A stretch of DNA of 64,000 bases from Pestalotiopsis fici W106-1 (taxonomy: Eukaryota; Ascomycota; Sordariomycetes; Amphisphaeriales; Sporocadaceae). The DNA lies in the NCBI RefSeq assembly GCF_000516985.1, contig NW_006917098.1, positions 2,108,001 to 2,172,000 on the forward strand, in the 5' to 3' direction. Within the stretch, counting starts at the first letter, position 1, and every line of letters starts with the position of its first letter. The notes under the pieces are model-generated. The model made no database searches, was not told where the DNA came from, and saw nothing but the letters and a program-made list of their open reading frames with translations. The translations under genes were made by a program, and so were the position numbers. Positions 51,034 through 63,400 of this stretch are shown piece after piece.

Positions 51034-51662
51034 ATTGATAGTTTATTTTGATCAATTCGTAAATAATTGTTGATTTTCTTCCTTCTAAAGAAAAACAAAA
51101 TCCGCCTTCGTCTGCTTATCTAGGCATCAAGTGTGAAAGTCGTGATAATTCCGAATCCGAATTGCTCACAATGTCGCAATTGCCAGTAGCCGTTCGTGTC
51201 CGCGGGGTTGCGCGCTCTCCACGGCCCAGGATAACGTCATTGGATTTCCCCCACTCTCCATCGGCGTTAAGAAGGGAGATAGTGTCTAGTATTTGATCGC
51301 CCTCCATATCTCCTAAACGTCGCTTTATTCCTATATGTACTTCGTACACTACATTATCTCTCTATTTTAATGATAGCCTAGTGTAAGGGGGGCAGCTGTC
51401 AATACGCGCATTGAATTATTTGTACACTGCTTTGGGACCATCAGTGAGTCTAGTGGACTGTATTGAACCCATTGTGTTGTCGAAAAATCATCTGAGCCTC
51501 AGCAGGCTGGAGGCCATCTTAGCCAGTAAAGGGTCCCTCATCCGAAGCGAGATCGGCATTGTTGATGGAGACTAACACTAAAGGGCGGCGCTGAGTCCTG
51601 ACGACTGACTGCACTAGGTGGCTTAATGTAGATAGGGCCGCTCTAAGAGTCTACTATAACAT

Positions 51663-51687
51663 CGACTACCGGGTAATCCGGTAGTCG
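51663..51687. repeat. Perfect 10-bp inverted repeat (hairpin)
   Basis: CGACTACCGG (51663-51672) and CCGGTAGTCG (51678-51687) are exact reverse complements around a 5-nt GTAAT loop. It lies in non-coding AT-rich sequence. It could be a transposon-end remnant, a protein-binding palindrome or a terminator-like hairpin. Confidence 0.85.
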
Positions 51688-53076
51688 TCCCCGGATCTAT
51701 AACTCCCTATGTTTACTAGCTTTGTTTGTATCTATAATTCCCATCCCACGAGTCAAGACCAATCTGACAGGTAGATCACGGGCAGTCGCACGGCCGTTTG
51801 GCGCAGGTGCGTCGGGCTGTTTTGTTGTGTCTGTTCTTTGATTTTTCTTCTTATTTTCCATGTGAAAGTCAAGACCCCTAGGGTCCCTTGGTGGCTGACA
51901 CGCTTCAGACGGGTAAAAACTGAGGATCCAGGAACCAGAGTCAGTGCATTTTTTTGGCGCTTTGCCATGCAGGCCCATGAAACCTGCGAGATTAAACGCG
52001 AGAGGATGAGAGCTTGGCTTGAAAAGGAAACAACAAAACAATATTCTCAGCTAGAAACTAAACCTGAACCGTCTTGATGCGGCTTACAGCGGAAGACCAG
52101 ACGCGGTATCTACATTAGCTTAGGGAATGCTATGAACTTCAGCCGATAGATACCCTCCTCTGTGGATCATTGACCTAGGTTAGGGCAGACCTCTAGGTAA
52201 GCGAGGTGCACCGGGTTGACGATGGTGACTTCAGGTAGATCAACGTTGTTGTGGAGTGGCAGTTCACCGTAAGAAGATGTTGGTTCTTCTTGTACACCAT
52301 GTATTGCGTGTTTGTTCGAAGACCCTGTACCTTGCATTGCGCCAACAAGTGTATCGCGAGTCATCGCTGCAGCTATTGGCAAGGCCTTTCAGTGCAGCAG
52401 TTGTCCATCATAGTGTCTGTGCCAGACCACTAAGCTTTTGAGATACCGGGCCTAAGGCAGTCGTGCGACAACCTCACCCCAGAATACCCAAGCCCTCGGA
52501 ACCCGGCAGTAAGTGGCGCCATGAATGTGAGGGTTTCCTGGTTTTGTATTTACATTCTTTCTATTTTTGGCGTCATAATTAGAGCCAAGTATGATTATCA
52601 AGGAAAAACACAAGTCGCGTCCAGATGTGGTAAATGGATGTAAACAAAGATTGCCTCGGGAAAGGAGGAGATGTTCCAATATCAATCATACTGAAACAAG
52701 CACACCATGAATCGACTGACTTGTTTTGCGGATCACAATCTAGGCCCTACAGACTGGAAGACAAGGTAACTCCACATTCACTCAGCGTCCATTGCCATGA
52801 CTCGTGGGTGACGCTGAGTGTGACGCGGCAACTAGGCAGATCAACGACTAGGCAATATCTTCAAGGGCAGGATTCGAATGAGTAACATGGATCTTTGAAG
52901 GGCTGTTCTCTCAACGACGACGGATATATTCATAGGATACTATCAAGAGTTTTAACCCACTTCGGCACAACTTGCCACTGCACAGGGTCCTTGTCAATAG
53001 ATCGAGTATACTTTGGTATGAGCTTTACTTTCCCCTACACAGCTGTTTGATAATTGAGTAATCCAAGTGCATGTAA

Positions 53077-53304
53077 AATCCGTTGGTCTATCTCCAGAAA
53101 GAATTACAGCAAGATCCTACATTACATGGACTGCAAGCATATACATTTGATTATCACGATTTGCGATATAAATGTATTCCTTGTTCGGCATTTGAAAGAG
53201 GCCATAGGCTTTACAAATCGACGTATTGTCACAAGCTGAAATGTAACGTCCCTTTACCGAATGCGTGGATTCAAAAGTTACAAAGTTTCAATGACTTGAT
53301 GTGA
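53077..53304 (+). other. ATG-less open frame, coding-like (possible gene relic or terminal exon)
   Basis: Between a TAA at 53074 and the TGA ending at 53304, 75 codons read like a protein C-terminus: VYLQKELQQDPTLHG, a tyrosine/histidine-rich middle, then four Cys with His residues between (CIPC...YCHKLKC) and a helical end. There is no ATG near its start. A TATCTCCAG just before AAAGAATTA could be an acceptor. Codons are A/T-rich, unlike neighbouring genes. I do not recognise the family. Confidence 0.35.
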
Positions 53305-54248
53305 CCCCGACTCTATCCACCTTTGCTATTGATACGCCAATAGCTGCGCCAATTCTTTCACTCCTATTCCACGGAGAGTGTTTCCATAGAAAAGATATCA
53401 CTTTATGAGGATATAGGTACTTTCTAACGAAGATATCTCTGGATTCTAACACAACATGGAAGCATTGCGGATGTCACCACGGATTTAGCCAGGGTACTGG
53501 GGCGAGTATTTTTCACTGCCAGTGCTCAATAATGTGGTTTCAATACGGCCTATGAACCACTCCTTGACTACGCTGAAGACGGAAAGAACACGGCGAAAAG
53601 TAAAGATGTCTTGATTCATGCCCTCGCATGTCAGTGTACAGCTTACGCCAAGAACACCAAGGCGTAGTCTTTCGGTACCTTGTAGTATTTCCTCTTTCAG
53701 CGAGAAGCTGCTGTACCTACGAGTGCTAGTCTTGTCCGAATAGTCTGGGTAATCCTCTTAGTGTAATCATTCTCTATACAGGACAGCCAGCGACGACTCC
53801 AGTTTCATCTCCGTGCTCGTGCGCTCCGTCGCAATTGCTGAGTAGATGCTGATCACTATCTGTAAACTTGAGCTACGATGGTCTCTGTTTCCTCAGGCTG
53901 AAGGCAATCCGCTCCATGTTCGACGCTGGTTCCCGGAGAAATATGTATACAATAGACCATCTCCATGTACAAATAAGCATTGGGCATGCTCGTCGTGAGT
54001 TGTCGGGTTCCTGTGGCGCCATGCTATCGAGCTGTCCGATCCACATGATACGAAGCCAAAGGCTGTATCAACCTGTAGTGTACAAGTCCATGAATTGCTT
54101 GAAATCCCGTGGCGGGCTTTAGTGAATGCAGCTAGAAAGTGAAAATTCAGCAAGGCGAGCCGATCCAGCGCTTCAGCTTCAGCTTTGGGCCTGACTTTTC
54201 GTGCCCATCGATCTTACGCTGGATGTTTGTTTATCCTGGATCTTTTTG

Positions 54249-54264
54249 ACAACAACAACAACAA
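54249..54264. repeat. (ACA)n microsatellite
   Basis: Five ACA units in non-coding sequence. Confidence 0.85.
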
Positions 54265-55603
54265 GTAGGTCGGCTGTTCTATGAAGCTAGTCCGCAGGAA
54301 TACCATCAGCTTACTGTGACTTGTTGACTTGAGTCGGCCTTCTCATCAGTCTCATCTTATTTTAGGTTTAGAGTTTGGCTACCTGGGAATACTTGGTCGA
54401 TGCTCGAACCTATTTTGCAGGCTTCTGGCCAGCGTTAGCACTTGTCTTGTCCCTGCGTAACGTCTTCTGAGTGATTCAGGAGTTGAAGCAGTCTCGAGAG
54501 GATCGATATGGCCTGCTCGTGTGAGCCAGTAGCACAATCCGTCCTAAATCATGACTGGCAGCAAGGCCGTTACGCAGTATCTGAACAGATAATTACAAAA
54601 TATGTCCCGAGTGAACTTTACATAGGATTTTAGCTACATCTAGTGTCGGAAGGCTGATAACCTGAGTCATGAAGGCCCTAATCATCACGGTGCTTGCGAG
54701 TGCATCTTCCGGCCGACGATGGGCTTCTTGGCAGCACTCGCACATTCTCTCTCAAGTCCCATATTTTCGTGGTAAAGTGGCATATGATGCTATATTCTCT
54801 TAAACTTTTAGATACAAATTTCACCAATAGAAACTGTATTATGAGTGGAAAAATGCTCGCTTCACAACGCTGAAAGATGTGTCGAGCACTGAGTCATGAT
54901 AGAGTTTAAGAACATCCCCAAGATCTCGTTCAAGATGACTTATGTCATGGATTATTTCATAAATTCAAAGTCAATCTGAAATATCAAAATCCGGTCACGG
55001 AATGCTCGTAGCTTTGAGCGATAGATCCCACAAGGCAATGGAAATAAACATGCGCTTCAGATACCTTGATGATACTGTAGCCACGACACCAGCGCAGGAT
55101 CAAGTTGGATTACATAATACAGGCAGTCAATTGGATGTCTCAAGTTCATCGCCGTGTCGTCCAATCCCGTTGTCCGAGTATGTCCACACTGCCGAAATTC
55201 AAGCCAAATTACGCACAAGGGGCCGCACCATGAGGCCATTGATCTGATTTCGACGGCAAGCCAGCCAGTGAGCATATCAGCCAGCTTGCCTCGACCACTC
55301 AATTGCAGCGGCTGCTACATGTCGGATATCATTGGTTGTTTTCATGGTCATATTTGCGTGGCCCACCTTTGTAAAGGCATAACCTAGATGATTCATCACC
55401 ACGCAATCAAGTGTCGAATGACCCTCGACTCATATCAATTCCAAGCAACAATCTCATGGCCGAGAAATAAGGAGCGGAAATTCTAACAATCCTGGTTCTA
55501 CAATCGCAGGAGATACCCCGGCCTGGAAAGGATAAAGAAAGAGGGTACAAATTAGTGACATGCTGCATTGTATTGTCCAAGTACCCTCGAGAAAGGCGGT
55601 CGC

Positions 55604-55625
55604 TTTTTTTTTTTTTTTTTTTTTT
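55604..55625. repeat. Poly-T tract (22 T)
   Basis: Uninterrupted run of 22 T, the longest homopolymer in the window. Its exact length may be an assembly estimate. Confidence 0.9.
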
Positions 55626-58600
55626 CTAAATTCTCTCGGCGTTCCAGCTGGGGGTCATATTTCTATCAGTTTTCTTCCTTTGAGAGAAATTGTTCTTTCG
55701 TTTCCTCGTACAAAGAAAATGACGAGTACAAGTGATTATGATAGCTCACCGCCCACTCTCGCATCATGCAAAGAGCATGACCACTTCTTCTTGGTGATAC
55801 GGGTAAGGGTCCCCATCGCTACATACGCTCGCCACTCAACTTTCCATGGTCCCGGACACGGCTCCGGTGAGGCGGATTGAATGCGCATAGTGATATCCAA
55901 CCAGACATTGTGCTGAGTAGGAAAAAAGAAAAGGGTCTTAATTTTTGTAGACGTCTGGAACGTAGATTGTGGCCCGATTTGGATGTTTTTTTCAATACCT
56001 ATCCCCATGGGAATCCCTGTCCTGTGATGTGCTGGACTGAGGATATTCCCAGTTTGTCACACCTGCTTGCTCGATACAGCAGAGCCCGGGGTGAGGCATC
56101 CTGGTCAATGCCTGCCTCGATTTCCGCACCAACTTTTTCTGAATGGATGGCACCGACAGTCTGGGTCTGGTCACAAATTTGATCATGTCCTTAATAATCA
56201 GTACTATATGAAATTGATTGAGCTCTGTAGATTTGTCACTTTTTCTCTAATTCGTAAACTCGAGTATCATTCCAAAACTTCTCGACCTCGCCCTCAGCTA
56301 TGCGAAACAAGCAGGGAAACGAGATCCACCACAAGAGTATACCGGGGGGGTTAAAGACCGAAACCCACCCCAGCTTCCCGTTTGACCGGTCTGGGTTGGG
56401 GGAGCTGACAATGATGAGGTTGACCGAAGAAAACGACAAGAACCAAAAAAGAAGACTTCAAACCAAACTCGTGGCAGAGAGCGGGCCATAACACGATCTG
56501 CTGATCTCGTATAAAGAAACGGGACTGCATATGTGGGCCACGAATATTATTTGTATCGGGCAACCCGTCACCATCACAATGCGAGAAAAAGAAATACATG
56601 TTATGTGGGCAGTCGCTGAGAGATTTCTGTCACTTATCACTTTTGCATGTTGCCTTCACACATACGCCGCAGCTTCACCTTGCTGCGGCAGGGCGACTCC
56701 GATCACAAGGGGGGGCAGTTTAGGAAGAACCCAAAAAAAGAAAAGAGCGGAGATCCACGACGGGAAATATAGGGATGAAAAAGTATACAGTCAGGGAAGA
56801 GAAGACGAAAAGAAAAGAGGCATTGATTCATCCAACGAGGAGACGCGACGAGATAGGGAAACGATTTATTTTCAAAGGGTCCAATATGGAAGATTATCAC
56901 GCTGGCAATATAGAAAATAAAGTAGCGGCTGCTGCCGCCTGTCTTCCCCGACCCCGGCCGGATTGCAACGCCGAGACAAGGGGAAGGGGGAGGGATTATA
57001 TCGCTCCGGGGGGTGGGAAACTTTGTAAACGAACCAGTAGTTTATTGCAGAGGTACATGAACAAGAGAGAGAAAAAAAGGCGGGCGATTGATATGTGAGA
57101 TTTAATGAATCTTGCATTCACATCACCGCCAGATCCGATCCATATTCCCTCCCCCGTCTCTCCCCCCTTCTGGGACAAGGTGCAAGGTGCAAGGGGTACA
57201 CAAGCGAGATGGAGGGTGTTCGGCGGCAATGAGACACTCCGGGCTTCTGCTGCAGGCCAAAAGAAGCTTCTATAATATATCACAATTCACTTTTTTCCCA
57301 CTCTTCCTTGTTCTGTGTCTCCGACTGCAATATTTCCTTGGCAAATTGTAGAAACGATTGTCATGGGGGTTTGTATTGCTTTTCTTGGTGACTCGTCGTC
57401 GGGTCTCTGTATCATCTCTCATGAAACTCCATGTCCCCTTTTGCCAATTCGGAATCGTTCACGTCAGATCATTTTGACAGCAAGTTTCAAAAGATGTTGA
57501 TTCGCCCACATGATCAGATTTACTTATCACTCTGGTATACATTTTAGATCGAATAGAATCGGACAGGGTAATGGTCCTGCATTGGAGTCTTCGCAAGCAC
57601 AACCATATCGAGGCTGTCATTAATCGAAATATATCACTTTATTGGGAATCGAGGCATTGTCAATCGGGGACTCTTCAATACTCTCTCACCAATATACACA
57701 GCTTAAACGGCATACTGTATCCCACGGCTTATACTCTGAATACACATGCCCCTGGGGGGGTTTAGCTTCTCTCCTCGTCAATACACTGCTTGCATGGCCC
57801 CCTTGCTGCAGCAGGAGCCTATGCTCGAATCAGCCAGCATTACTGCAAGTATCACTCCATAGATACTTCGGCAGATGCCAATGTTGATGCTTTATCCACA
57901 CACATGACTTTGACCTTGACTGAAAGCCGTAAAGCTTTACAACATTAGCACTAGAAGATACACCACTCGAGTATCCTAGAAAAAGAAGAAAACCCCGCTG
58001 CAAACAGAATTACATCATCATCTCGGGAGTTCTGGGGCACGATTTGCTGAACGAAATCTCTTGGCCCCATCATACAAGGGAGGACTCCTTCTCTTGTTCA
58101 TAGCCAAAAGCTCGATCAAGATCTGGAAATTCCACTCCTTGCCGAGGTTCACCTTGGCCTTTACCCTGTGATTGTGAATGTCCGTATATCGGCCTTTTAG
58201 GAGCATCTAGATTCTTCTTCTGGGAGGGGCCACACCGTAAAACCTGGCTGCTAAACTTGATGACAATTTTATTCAAGGAGTGAAGAGCCCTGAACTATGG
58301 GCTTGTATTCAGGTTTTCTCTCTTGCAACTACAATAGTCCCCGTGCGAGACGCGCTTGTGTCCTGACTGGCTGGCTAGGCTTTTCTCTCTAGTCGACCGT
58401 TGTTCGCTACGACTTTCCCGTATGAATTGTTTTCTTCTTACTTGCCCATTGACTTTTTCACTTAGTCTACCGTTTTTTTTTTGGGCGACAAGAAAAAAAA
58501 AAAGTCCATCCCGTCTTAAGTAATAGCTTGCGCGGGGGTGTGGATGGGAAACCGTGTCCCCCATGTCCAAGACGCCTTGTATAGTATGTACTGGAACCTC

Positions 58601-58705
58601 GCGCCGTTCCGGACTGGCCAATTTACTCCATCCGTCCCTTTTCCTTTCTCTTCTCAATTCACCAGATGTCATGGGCCATTAGGTGAGAGAAGTACGGTGG
58701 AAACT

Positions 58706-58721
58706 AAAAAAAAAAAAAAAA
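58706..58721. repeat. Poly-A tract (16 A)
   Basis: Uninterrupted run of 16 A on the plus strand. No retrotransposon-like sequence precedes it. Confidence 0.9.
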
Positions 58722-58859
58722 GGCACAATCATTATTTTTTGTCCTAGTTTGACCACGCCATTTCGGACACTATGGCACGGACAACTTGGCCGGGCTGAAC
58801 CTCGCTGGTTTTATGAACCCCCCCTCGACCTGGATAGTGAAAGATGCTAAAAAAACCAA

Positions 58860-58877
58860 GAAAGAAAGAAAGAAAGA
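58860..58877. repeat. (GAAA)n microsatellite
   Basis: Between four and five GAAA units. Confidence 0.85.
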
Positions 58878-59638
58878 GGTCCCACACAGGCATCTACAGG
58901 CGCCCGGCTCTCATGGTGGTCCTGGTAATGAACACGACTGGCGTCGAAAGTCCCGAGGAGCGCCGTGTGATTGGGCATTTGGTTACCTTGAGAGATGCGC
59001 GCGCGCGCCGCCGCTGGTGAACAGCGGAACTTTCCTTTAAAGTTGTTGCATAGGGCAGATTTTGTCGATCATTGAGCCGAGTCATGCAGGACGGTAGTTG
59101 ACCGCTGGCATTTGTCACATCCACCCGCCTCGTGTCTGGCTGCTGCTGCGACATGAACAGCCCTTTCTCGCAAAGATTGATCGACAACCTCTAGTAAACG
59201 GTCAGTCAAAGTACTGAACTACAAACTGCACTATCATCGGAGTAGAAGTCGTTAAAGGATATGATGGACAACGGCCGCGGCCCCTGGGCCATCCGTCCTC
59301 CAAAAGACTAACTAGCAAAACAACCGTGGCTATCAGCGGGATGCAGGTGACAATGCTGCCAAAAAAGAAGTAATAACACATAGCATTTGCCTGGCCTGGG
59401 GCACTCCACATATCATCATAGACTAGGTCCTATAGATCCGTGGTAGACTGATCAAAAAGTACCGCTAGCGGACGATCTGGGCCGCTGGTAAACATGATTT
59501 CCAGCTAAACCTCTCTGGCCAGCAAGGTGGCCGTTTGGGAATTCGTCATTTGCTGTAGCAATGAAGCGTGTGAGGACTATCACGAACCCCAGTACGGATG
59601 GTCAGAGACACTCTTCCGATGTGGACTTTCTCACTCAC

Positions 59639-59655
59639 TCTCTCTCTCTCTCTCT
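59639..59655. repeat. (TC)n microsatellite
   Basis: About eight TC units. Confidence 0.85.
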
Positions 59656-60110
59656 TGTTTCAGCATCGCATGATGTTGGAATTTGCGGCTGGAAGATATG
59701 GGTCGCGATGGGCTTTCGATGCTGGAGTGGCTTGCGTGAGATGCTGCCCTAACCTCAAAGTGGCTCTTTATCAATCAATTTTGAGAGCCATCTCGCTTAT
59801 CTGGCCCTATTGAAATGGATGACCTCGGCATGAATGCTTCGATAGCGGATATGCTAGTGTGTAACCAGGAGGGTCTTGTCGTTTGTTAGACTGGGGGGCA
59901 GCGTCGGAAGACAAAAAAAAGATGGCCTCTGCGCCATGATTTGGAATTCAAGGCTTACAAGTTGTTGCTGCAAATTGGGACAGAGAGGCATGACTGGTCT
60001 CGCCATTTAGGAGAGGGTGGGTTTTGTTTTCTCGCCGTCGTCTGTTTAAGGCCCGGAAATATCAAACGGACCCTGCCACCGGAGATCTTCTCCTCTGGCC
60101 GGTCCTTGCT

Positions 60111-60126
60111 ACGGTCCTCGGACCGT
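60111..60126. promoter_or_regulatory. Palindrome with CGG-N8-CCG spacing, possible Zn2Cys6 factor site
   Basis: ACGGTCC and GGACCGT are exact reverse complements around a 2-nt loop, so CGG and CCG half-sites are 8 bp apart. Fungal binuclear zinc-cluster factors bind inverted CGG triplets. No intact gene is adjacent, so a regulatory role is doubtful. Confidence 0.25.
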
Positions 60127-60400
60127 GTCGGTGGGCCATTCGCTTCGCTACCTTTTCCACGAACAGGTTGACATCCGGTATGGGTCCAAAACGTGTGTAT
60201 GTGTGCAAATTGAGTGTCCCTTCCGTGCGTCGTCGTCCAACGGGCCAAATACCTGTGTGCCGGTCGATCCGGGATCGCCAACCGTGCTCTTAGATCCGGG
60301 GAAACCAACCTAATTCGCGTTGACAAGATGGCGAAAATGGACTTTTTGTCTCTGCCAACTTCGGGGCTAGTCGGTCGATAAAGTCGAAACTCTCTTTGGT

Positions 60401-63400
60401 GGGGTTGATAACAGAAGAAAAAGGCATGACCGGCCACATAGGCATACGTAGTTGATGAGATCTGCAGCGATCTCCGGCCTGTAATAATTCAAATCATCGT
60501 ATCGACACTCTCTCCAGGTTCGTGCATAGCCAATTGCCCCTGTGCGCAATGCAGCTTTGATCTTACCTCAATGGAAGTCTTTGATGCTCCTCCAGAAGTG
60601 TCAGGTGTCTAATAATGTCCGTCATGATCCACACACTGAGCCAGTAGAGAATCTTGTCGTCTGTAGCTTGATCGAATATTCGATCGACGCGTGCTGCAAA
60701 TGCGCCTATACCATACTTCAGATTGGCTATTTTGATATTCGCAACGCATCTGGCCTCAATGTATCCACGCGCTGACTGCTCGCTAATTTTAGATCGCAAC
60801 AGACAATTGCCCGTTCGCATGGCGCCGGAGATGTTGCTTTTTTTGCTTTCTCGAGTCGGTCAGGTCGCGGGGGCGAGAGCAGTCTGACTCGAGAATTCTC
60901 ACTGGAGGACCTTGTACGGGGTTAGCTGAAATACAAGGACTCGAGGCGTCTTCAGCTGAAGATTTTCTTGCGAGATTTCCATTTCCCTGCCCTACGTACT
61001 GGACCAATGCTTTTAGCTCGTCTCTCCAGAACCAGAACATGATGGAAGAAATTCGGTCTCCATGCACTCGGCGCCGTTTCTCCTTGCCTTGTGGGAAAGC
61101 TTGTCTCGAAGGCATCGTGATGCTAGTACCACAATCGAGTCTCGTGTACTTTTCTGCAACCATCTCTTCGCGTTGCAGGGCTTGTGGTGTTGGATGTCGA
61201 ATGAAACACCTCCAACTGCTCTGAATATGCCGAGTGACCTCGAGTGACATCATGCGTGACGATGAGCCATGCCATCAGACGACTGCATCATCAACGCTAC
61301 CAATTGGTCTTTCGATTAGGGATTCTGAAGCATGAACTGGCCAAGAATGGCGACGTGATGGGCGGAATTAGCTCGCCCTAGCAGGAGTACGAACATCTAC
61401 TTCTGTAGGTACTTGGATTGTTGGACTCAGGTACATGAGACACATTGCTGCGCTCTAGAAGAAACTAGAGGATAGTCGCTGAGTAGTCTCAGCCACCGAC
61501 CGCTTTGCCGGTGTCGTTCTCGGTCACCTTCGTAGCCTGATGGAATCTGTCATTTTCGGCCCACGTCGTATAAGCAAATAACAAAGACAGAGGGAAACCC
61601 ACTGGCTTGCGTGATTGAATCGTACCGGCAGCAGCCAATTTGATACATACGTTGGCTGATCACTATTCATTCCGACGAGGGCAATATTGTATAAGGTGCT
61701 TTGCAAATCACTAACGCCTTGGCACGTATACATCGGCTCTGTGGTAGCGCCCAACTAGGGAAAGAGATAGACCCAAGTCTGTGGGTAGGAGAGTTTTGCT
61801 TATTGCGGCAGTGGCTCTACGCCAACTGAAACAAAATAAGGGTCAACCTGAAAACGATCTACTGCCGTGTGATTGCTTTAGTGTGAATTGCCACACAGAC
61901 GCTGGACCTCCATGTATTATTACTTCATCATCAATGAGAAAGAAGATATGGTCTCTCAGTGGTGTGGTGGATTCCCAAATCGCTTACTCAGCGGCTTATA
62001 GTGTTCATTCGTGACCATTCAGTGGGTAACAACAAGTCAGTAAGTCAAGGTAGAGAGAGGCCAGGGGTGAGTATTCGATGACGATATTATCGTGTAACCG
62101 CGGAAATGACAGAACCACCATACTGCTAGAAAGCCAGACTATCGGTGGCCGATATAGCATTGCATGACAAGTAGTGCACTGCGGCGACCAATTCCCTATC
62201 GGCGCGAGCTTTAAATTGCAGCGCGATATTCCACTTTTTTCGGCAGTTGGAGAATTGCGAACCAGTCAGCCACGGACAAGCTGCTGTGGTGTTCTGATTC
62301 ATGAAAATGGCATGTTATTAGAATTAGACTGTAGCCGATGATTAACAAGCCGAGCCGGTCACGCAATTGTCACGGGGTTTTCTAGACACTAGCCTTCATC
62401 ATTTAGCACATGGCCTGGGCGATTGGGCGTGGCCATGTCAGGCACAACGACGACGACAGTGAACTTTTGATAGAGTTTGGCCTGGTTCCGCAGTGGCTGG
62501 CTTTCAACAACACTAAGAAAAATCATGGAATGTTCGTTGGGCGGCGAGCATCCCGAGTCCTCGGAACTGGGCTTGCATCATTGTGTCCTCCAGCGCTCCT
62601 TCGGAGCCCGCGAGTTGAGACAGAGGGGGCGGCTAAGGGTGTCTTGGATCGAGACACCTGAGGTTGAGACCCGTTTGCAAGCTGAAAGCTCACTGAGACC
62701 ACAACCACATCCCCGGGGCTAACGGGTGGAAGTATCTTGAGAAGGGCCATGTACAGAGTATACATGATGTTTTGAAGGACAGCCGTTGCTCAGCAGCATT
62801 ACTGTCGTCATCACAGTGCCACTTTCAAACAGCTTGCATCGACTGGAGGGCACATTAGGTGAGTCTAGAAGAAATCACAGAAAAGATACTGGGGACTTAC
62901 AGAGACAGGGCCAACCTAGCAGGCTGTGAATTGTGACAGCACCGGGTCAGCGTGAGGTCGTCGATCTCCGCGGACCAGGTATGTCTCATCTATACATACA
63001 TGAGGCTGGTCACAAAATATGTATTGTGAGCAGAAGATATGTCACGGGCTCATTTCCTCAGTTATTGATGATGCCCAACCAACCCTTCGAGCAGCAGGAA
63101 CCCCCCAAAGACGGGACTTTAGCACCTGGCAAAAGTAAAGTATACCAGAAGACTGAGTCAGATCCGCTGGTACAGCGGCGCCGTAGTGATTGCATAGGCA
63201 TATACAACGTTCAAGCATACATAGACGATGCAATGTCATGAAGAAGATGGCTAGTGCATGTCTTCGTCCCAGAGGCCCAGTCAGATCGCTGCAGAAGGTA
63301 CTTTCCATATCTCTCTTGTTTTATTTATTTAATTCTTTTTATCTTTTTCCCTTCGTACCTTCAGACAAATTGCTGCAGGCACTTCAGCGACTAGCGCATG

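Larger units (their letters stand above)
51034..55560. other. Gene-poor, AT-rich region (first part of the right end)
   Basis: 4.5 kb after the SDR gene with no intact gene. It contains a 10-bp-arm hairpin (listed), an (ACA)n run, and a 76-codon open frame without ATG at 53077..53304 (listed). Other frames are short and overlap on both strands. The composition shifts to A/T in several blocks, compatible with decayed mobile-element or gene sequence, but I recognise no element. Confidence 0.5.
55561..60400. other. Gene-poor region with mononucleotide and short tandem repeats
   Basis: 4.8 kb with no intact gene. Long T and A runs and GAAA/TC tracts are listed separately. On the minus strand, 58018..58276 holds two overlapping frames (one ending YEQEKESSLV), neither with a supportable start or splice partner. 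The composition is more balanced than the preceding block. Confidence 0.5.

Noticed and set aside
51838..52077. Plus-strand frame rich in Lys/Arg/Trp near the hairpin, considered as a transposase remnant
   Set aside because: No DDE or DNA-binding motif and an equally long antisense frame; not enough to call an element.
52866..52884. GGATTCGAATGAG considered as a tRNA B-box on the minus strand
   Set aside because: It does not fit the B-box consensus fully, and no A-box or acceptor-stem pairing is found at the right distance.
58018..58276. Two overlapping minus-strand frames with protein-like ends
   Set aside because: They compete for the same bases, neither has a supported start or splice partner, and no family is recognised.
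62933..63241. About 100-codon plus-strand frame near the right end
   Set aside because: No homologue recognised, an antisense frame of similar length is present, and there are no promoter or splice signals to support it.
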